Assembly: GCA_008933835.1 (NCBI GenBank)
Contig: WBUG01000011.1
Location: forward strand, 1 to 62,045
Direction: 5' to 3'
From: Bacteroidota bacterium
Lineage (GTDB): Bacteria; Bacteroidota; Ignavibacteria; UBA10030; UBA8401
DNA length: 62,045 bases
The notes beneath the pieces were generated by a model. It made no database searches, had not been told where the DNA came from, and saw nothing but the letters and a program-made list of their open reading frames with translations. Each line of letters opens with the position of its first letter. The stretch's first letter is position 1. Positions 60,216 through 62,045 of the stretch are shown here, piece by piece. The position numbers and the translations under genes are program-made.

Positions 60216-61730
60216 ATGATGCTGCAGCAATGGCTTGACCACCTGACGACCGGCGACGCCGTCGAATGGCTCCGCGCTGCGGGACTCGCGGCGGCCGTCG
60301 CCGCTGCCGCGTTCCTCCTCATCCTGTTCCTCCAGCGCCTCTTCCTTCCGCTCCACCGGCTCGTCCGGGCGCAGAAAGGGAGCGTCATCCGCGGCATCAC
60401 CGTCGGTTCGTTCCGTCTTGTCAGCGAAGAATCGGTCGTGTCGCTCCTCTTCACGCTGCTGCGCGCCGTCCGGTTCTTCCTTTCGGCGGTGGTCGTCTAT
60501 CAGGCGGTCAAGATCAGCGTCTCCTTCTTTCCGTGGGGGGCCGACAGCATCGTTGAGGAGACGGCGCTGGGGGCGGTCTCCGCGCTCTTCGTCATCATCG
60601 TCTCCGCCGTGCTCATCCGCGGCATGCTCTCCCTGCACCGGCTGACGGAAGCGAAGCTCGACGCGTGGCGCACCGGGCGCACCGAGAAGGTGGTCGGCCT
60701 GCAGATCCTCTCCACCGCGCGCATCGTGGACGGGCTGCTCGGCGTGAACTCGCTGGTGCGTGTCGTCGGATTCACGATGACGCTCTACCTCACCGCGACG
60801 CTGGTGTTCGACCAGTTCACCGTCACCGCCGCCTGGTCGCACGTGCTGTGGGGCTACATCGTCTTTCCGCTCGCGGAGATGTACCGGCAGTTCGTGGAGT
60901 ACCTGCCGAACCTCTTCACCGTCTTCTTCATCCTGCTGGTGGTGCGGTACCTGCTGAAGCTCGTCCGCTTCCTCTTCTATGAGGCGGAGCAGGGCTCCAT
61001 CGTCATCCCGGGCTTCCATCCGGAATGGGCGGAACCCACCTACCAGATCTCGCGCTTCCTCATCTTCGTCTTCACGGCGGTCGTCGTCTTCCCGTACCTG
61101 CCCGGCTCCAACTCCCCGTTCTTCCAGGGGATCTCGGTGTTCGTCGGCGTGCTCCTCTCGTTCGGTTCCTCGTCCGCCATCTCCAACATCGTCTCCGGTA
61201 CCGTGCTCACCTACATGCGCCCGTTCAAGCGGGGGGACGTGGTGTGCATCGGCGAGACGACGGGGGAGGTCATCGAGAAGAGCCTGCTGGTGACGCGGGT
61301 ACGGACGCCGAAGAACGTGGACGTCACCATTCCGAACTCCGCCGTGCTCAGCGGACAGATCCGGAACTACAGCGCGCTCGCCGGCGGACCCGGGCTCATC
61401 CTGAACACGACCGTCACCATCGGATATGACGTGCCGTGGCGGCAGGTGCACGACCTGCTCATCGCCGCCGCGAAGAAGAGCGAGGGGATCCGTGCGACGC
61501 CGGAGCCGTTCGTGCTGCAGACATCGCTCAACGACAGTCACGTCAGCTACGAACTGAACGCCTTCACAGACGTGCCGGTGGTGATGCCGCGGCTCTACTC
61601 CGAACTGCACCGGAACGTCCAGGACGCGTTCGCCGCCGCGGGGGTCGAGATCATGTCCCCGCTCTACGCCGCCGTGCGCGACGGCAATCCCTCCACGCTC
61701 CCCGCCGCTCCGAAGCGGCGGAAGCGGTGA
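60216..61730 (+). CDS. MscS-family mechanosensitive channel
   Basis: A 504-residue channel of the larger MscS type. Several transmembrane helices cover about 20-300 (AAAAFLLILFLQRLFLP first). The conserved pore-lining helix and beta domain follow: FGSSSAISNIVSGTVLTYM, then PFKRGDVVCIGETTGEVIE and NVDVTIPNSAVLSGQIRNYS. The C-terminal domain ends in a basic tail. Its long N-terminal part is bigger than E. coli MscS (286 aa), like MscM-type relatives. It lies 51 bases after meaB. Confidence 0.93.
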   Translation: MMLQQWLDHLTTGDAVEWLRAAGLAAAVAAAAFLLILFLQRLFLPLHRLVRAQKGSVIRGITVGSFRLVSEESVVSLLFTLLRAVRFFLSAVVVYQAVKISVSFFPWGADSIVEETALGAVSALFVIIVSAVLIRGMLSLHRLTEAKLDAWRTGRTEKVVGLQILSTARIVDGLLGVNSLVRVVGFTMTLYLTATLVFDQFTVTAAWSHVLWGYIVFPLAEMYRQFVEYLPNLFTVFFILLVVRYLLKLVRFLFYEAEQGSIVIPGFHPEWAEPTYQISRFLIFVFTAVVVFPYLPGSNSPFFQGISVFVGVLLSFGSSSAISNIVSGTVLTYMRPFKRGDVVCIGETTGEVIEKSLLVTRVRTPKNVDVTIPNSAVLSGQIRNYSALAGGPGLILNTTVTIGYDVPWRQVHDLLIAAAKKSEGIRATPEPFVLQTSLNDSHVSYELNAFTDVPVVMPRLYSELHRNVQDAFAAAGVEIMSPLYAAVRDGNPSTLPAAPKRRKR

Positions 61731-61755
61731 GAGCGTTCGGCATCACTATCCTCCA

Positions 61756-62045
61756 ATGAACGGTACGACCATGGGACGACTTGCATTCATCGCTGTTTGC
61801 CTTCTCCTCCTCGCCGGCTGCGCGCCGACGGTGAACCCGGACCACCTCGTGCGGAACCGCCAGGACTTCAACACGGCCGTGGTGCGGTCGTGGGACGAAC
61901 AGATGCTCCTCAATCTCGTCCGGCTGCGGTACCGCGATACGCCGATGTTCCTCGAGGTCGGCAGCGTGGTGGGGTACCAGAGCGTGAAGACGAACGGCAC
62001 GGTCAGCGCGGGATTGGACAACGACAACGATCCCCCGTACACGGC
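61756..62045 (+). CDS. partial lipoprotein, cut by the window edge
   Basis: The first 96 codons of an open frame that runs off the window. It begins MNGTTMGRLAFIAVCLLLLAGC, with a clear lipobox LAGC, so ATG 61771 (MGRLAF) is an equally good start. The mature sequence QDFNTAVVRSWDEQMLLNLVRLRY, then DTPMFLEVGSVVGYQS, matches a family of uncharacterised bacterial lipoproteins. It follows the MscS gene by 25 bases. Confidence 0.75.
   Translation, partial: MNGTTMGRLAFIAVCLLLLAGCAPTVNPDHLVRNRQDFNTAVVRSWDEQMLLNLVRLRYRDTPMFLEVGSVVGYQSVKTNGTVSAGLDNDNDPPYT

Noticed and set aside
58095-61610. Minus-strand open frame of 1171 codons opposite the epimerase, meaB and MscS genes
   Set aside because: Same explanation: no domain, low-complexity His/Arg/Asp composition and complete overlap with recognisable genes.

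Overview
The window is gene-dense, GC-rich bacterial chromosome with no gap above 300 bases and no tRNA, rRNA, CRISPR array or insertion sequence that I could see. A Por-type C-terminal sorting domain with the YPNPFN signature (type IX secretion), a PorV/PorQ-family protein, the HpnCDE squalene route and a fused E2/E1 2-oxoglutarate dehydrogenase together suggest the Bacteroidota/Chlorobiota superphylum, probably an Ignavibacteria- or Kapabacteria-like lineage. That placement is inference. Promoters look like ordinary sigma-70 elements (about TTGAnT, 16-17 bp, TATATT) rather than the -33/-7 type known from Bacteroides.

Layout. 1-1.7 kb: ECF sigma factor, zinc anti-sigma factor and a secreted TonB-C-domain protein. 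1.7-4.1 kb (minus): a three-gene operon of CheY-like receiver, zinc-ribbon protein with a FliM-like CheY-binding tail, and a PilB/GspE-like ATPase that has lost its catalytic residues. 4.2-14.9 kb (plus): a long tight operon hisB-H-A-F-I, PfkB kinase, RmlD-like reductase, degenerate EEP lipoprotein, serS and a heterodimeric ABC exporter; then fbp. 16-20.8 kb (minus): CpoB-like lipoprotein, ATP-grasp enzyme, and a subtilase coupled to a small type IX secretion cargo. 20.9-23.9 kb: hpnC-hpnD-hpnE. 24-32.3 kb: a CNB-GAF histidine kinase (minus), then EttA-type ABC-F, a beta-lactamase-fold hydrolase and the Kgd-type dehydrogenase. 32.3-34.1 kb: PorV-like protein with a structured leader, and a lipoprotein.

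34.2-41.1 kb (minus) is a four-gene envelope operon: secreted protein of unknown function, FecR-domain protein, outer-membrane barrel and CHASE2 adenylate cyclase. The FecR protein and the barrel share a homologous module, and the promoter carries a CRP-like palindrome centred near -41. 41.2-43.8 kb: rseP and dxr. 43.9-48.8 kb: a TPR protein, a YjbR protein, a TonB-dependent receptor and ispE. 49-51.3 kb: two orphan response regulators and a small exported protein. 51.4-53.1 kb: glutaryl-CoA dehydrogenase and a toxin-antitoxin pair. 53.1-62 kb: guaB, aminopeptidase P, a GT4 glycosyltransferase, purD, a sugar epimerase, meaB, an MscS channel and a lipoprotein cut by the window edge.

The best candidates for undescribed biology are (i) the receiver / zinc-ribbon / pseudo-ATPase operon and (ii) the CHASE2 cyclase / barrel / FecR operon, which may form a cAMP circuit with its CRP-like operator and, more loosely, with the CNB-domain kinase.
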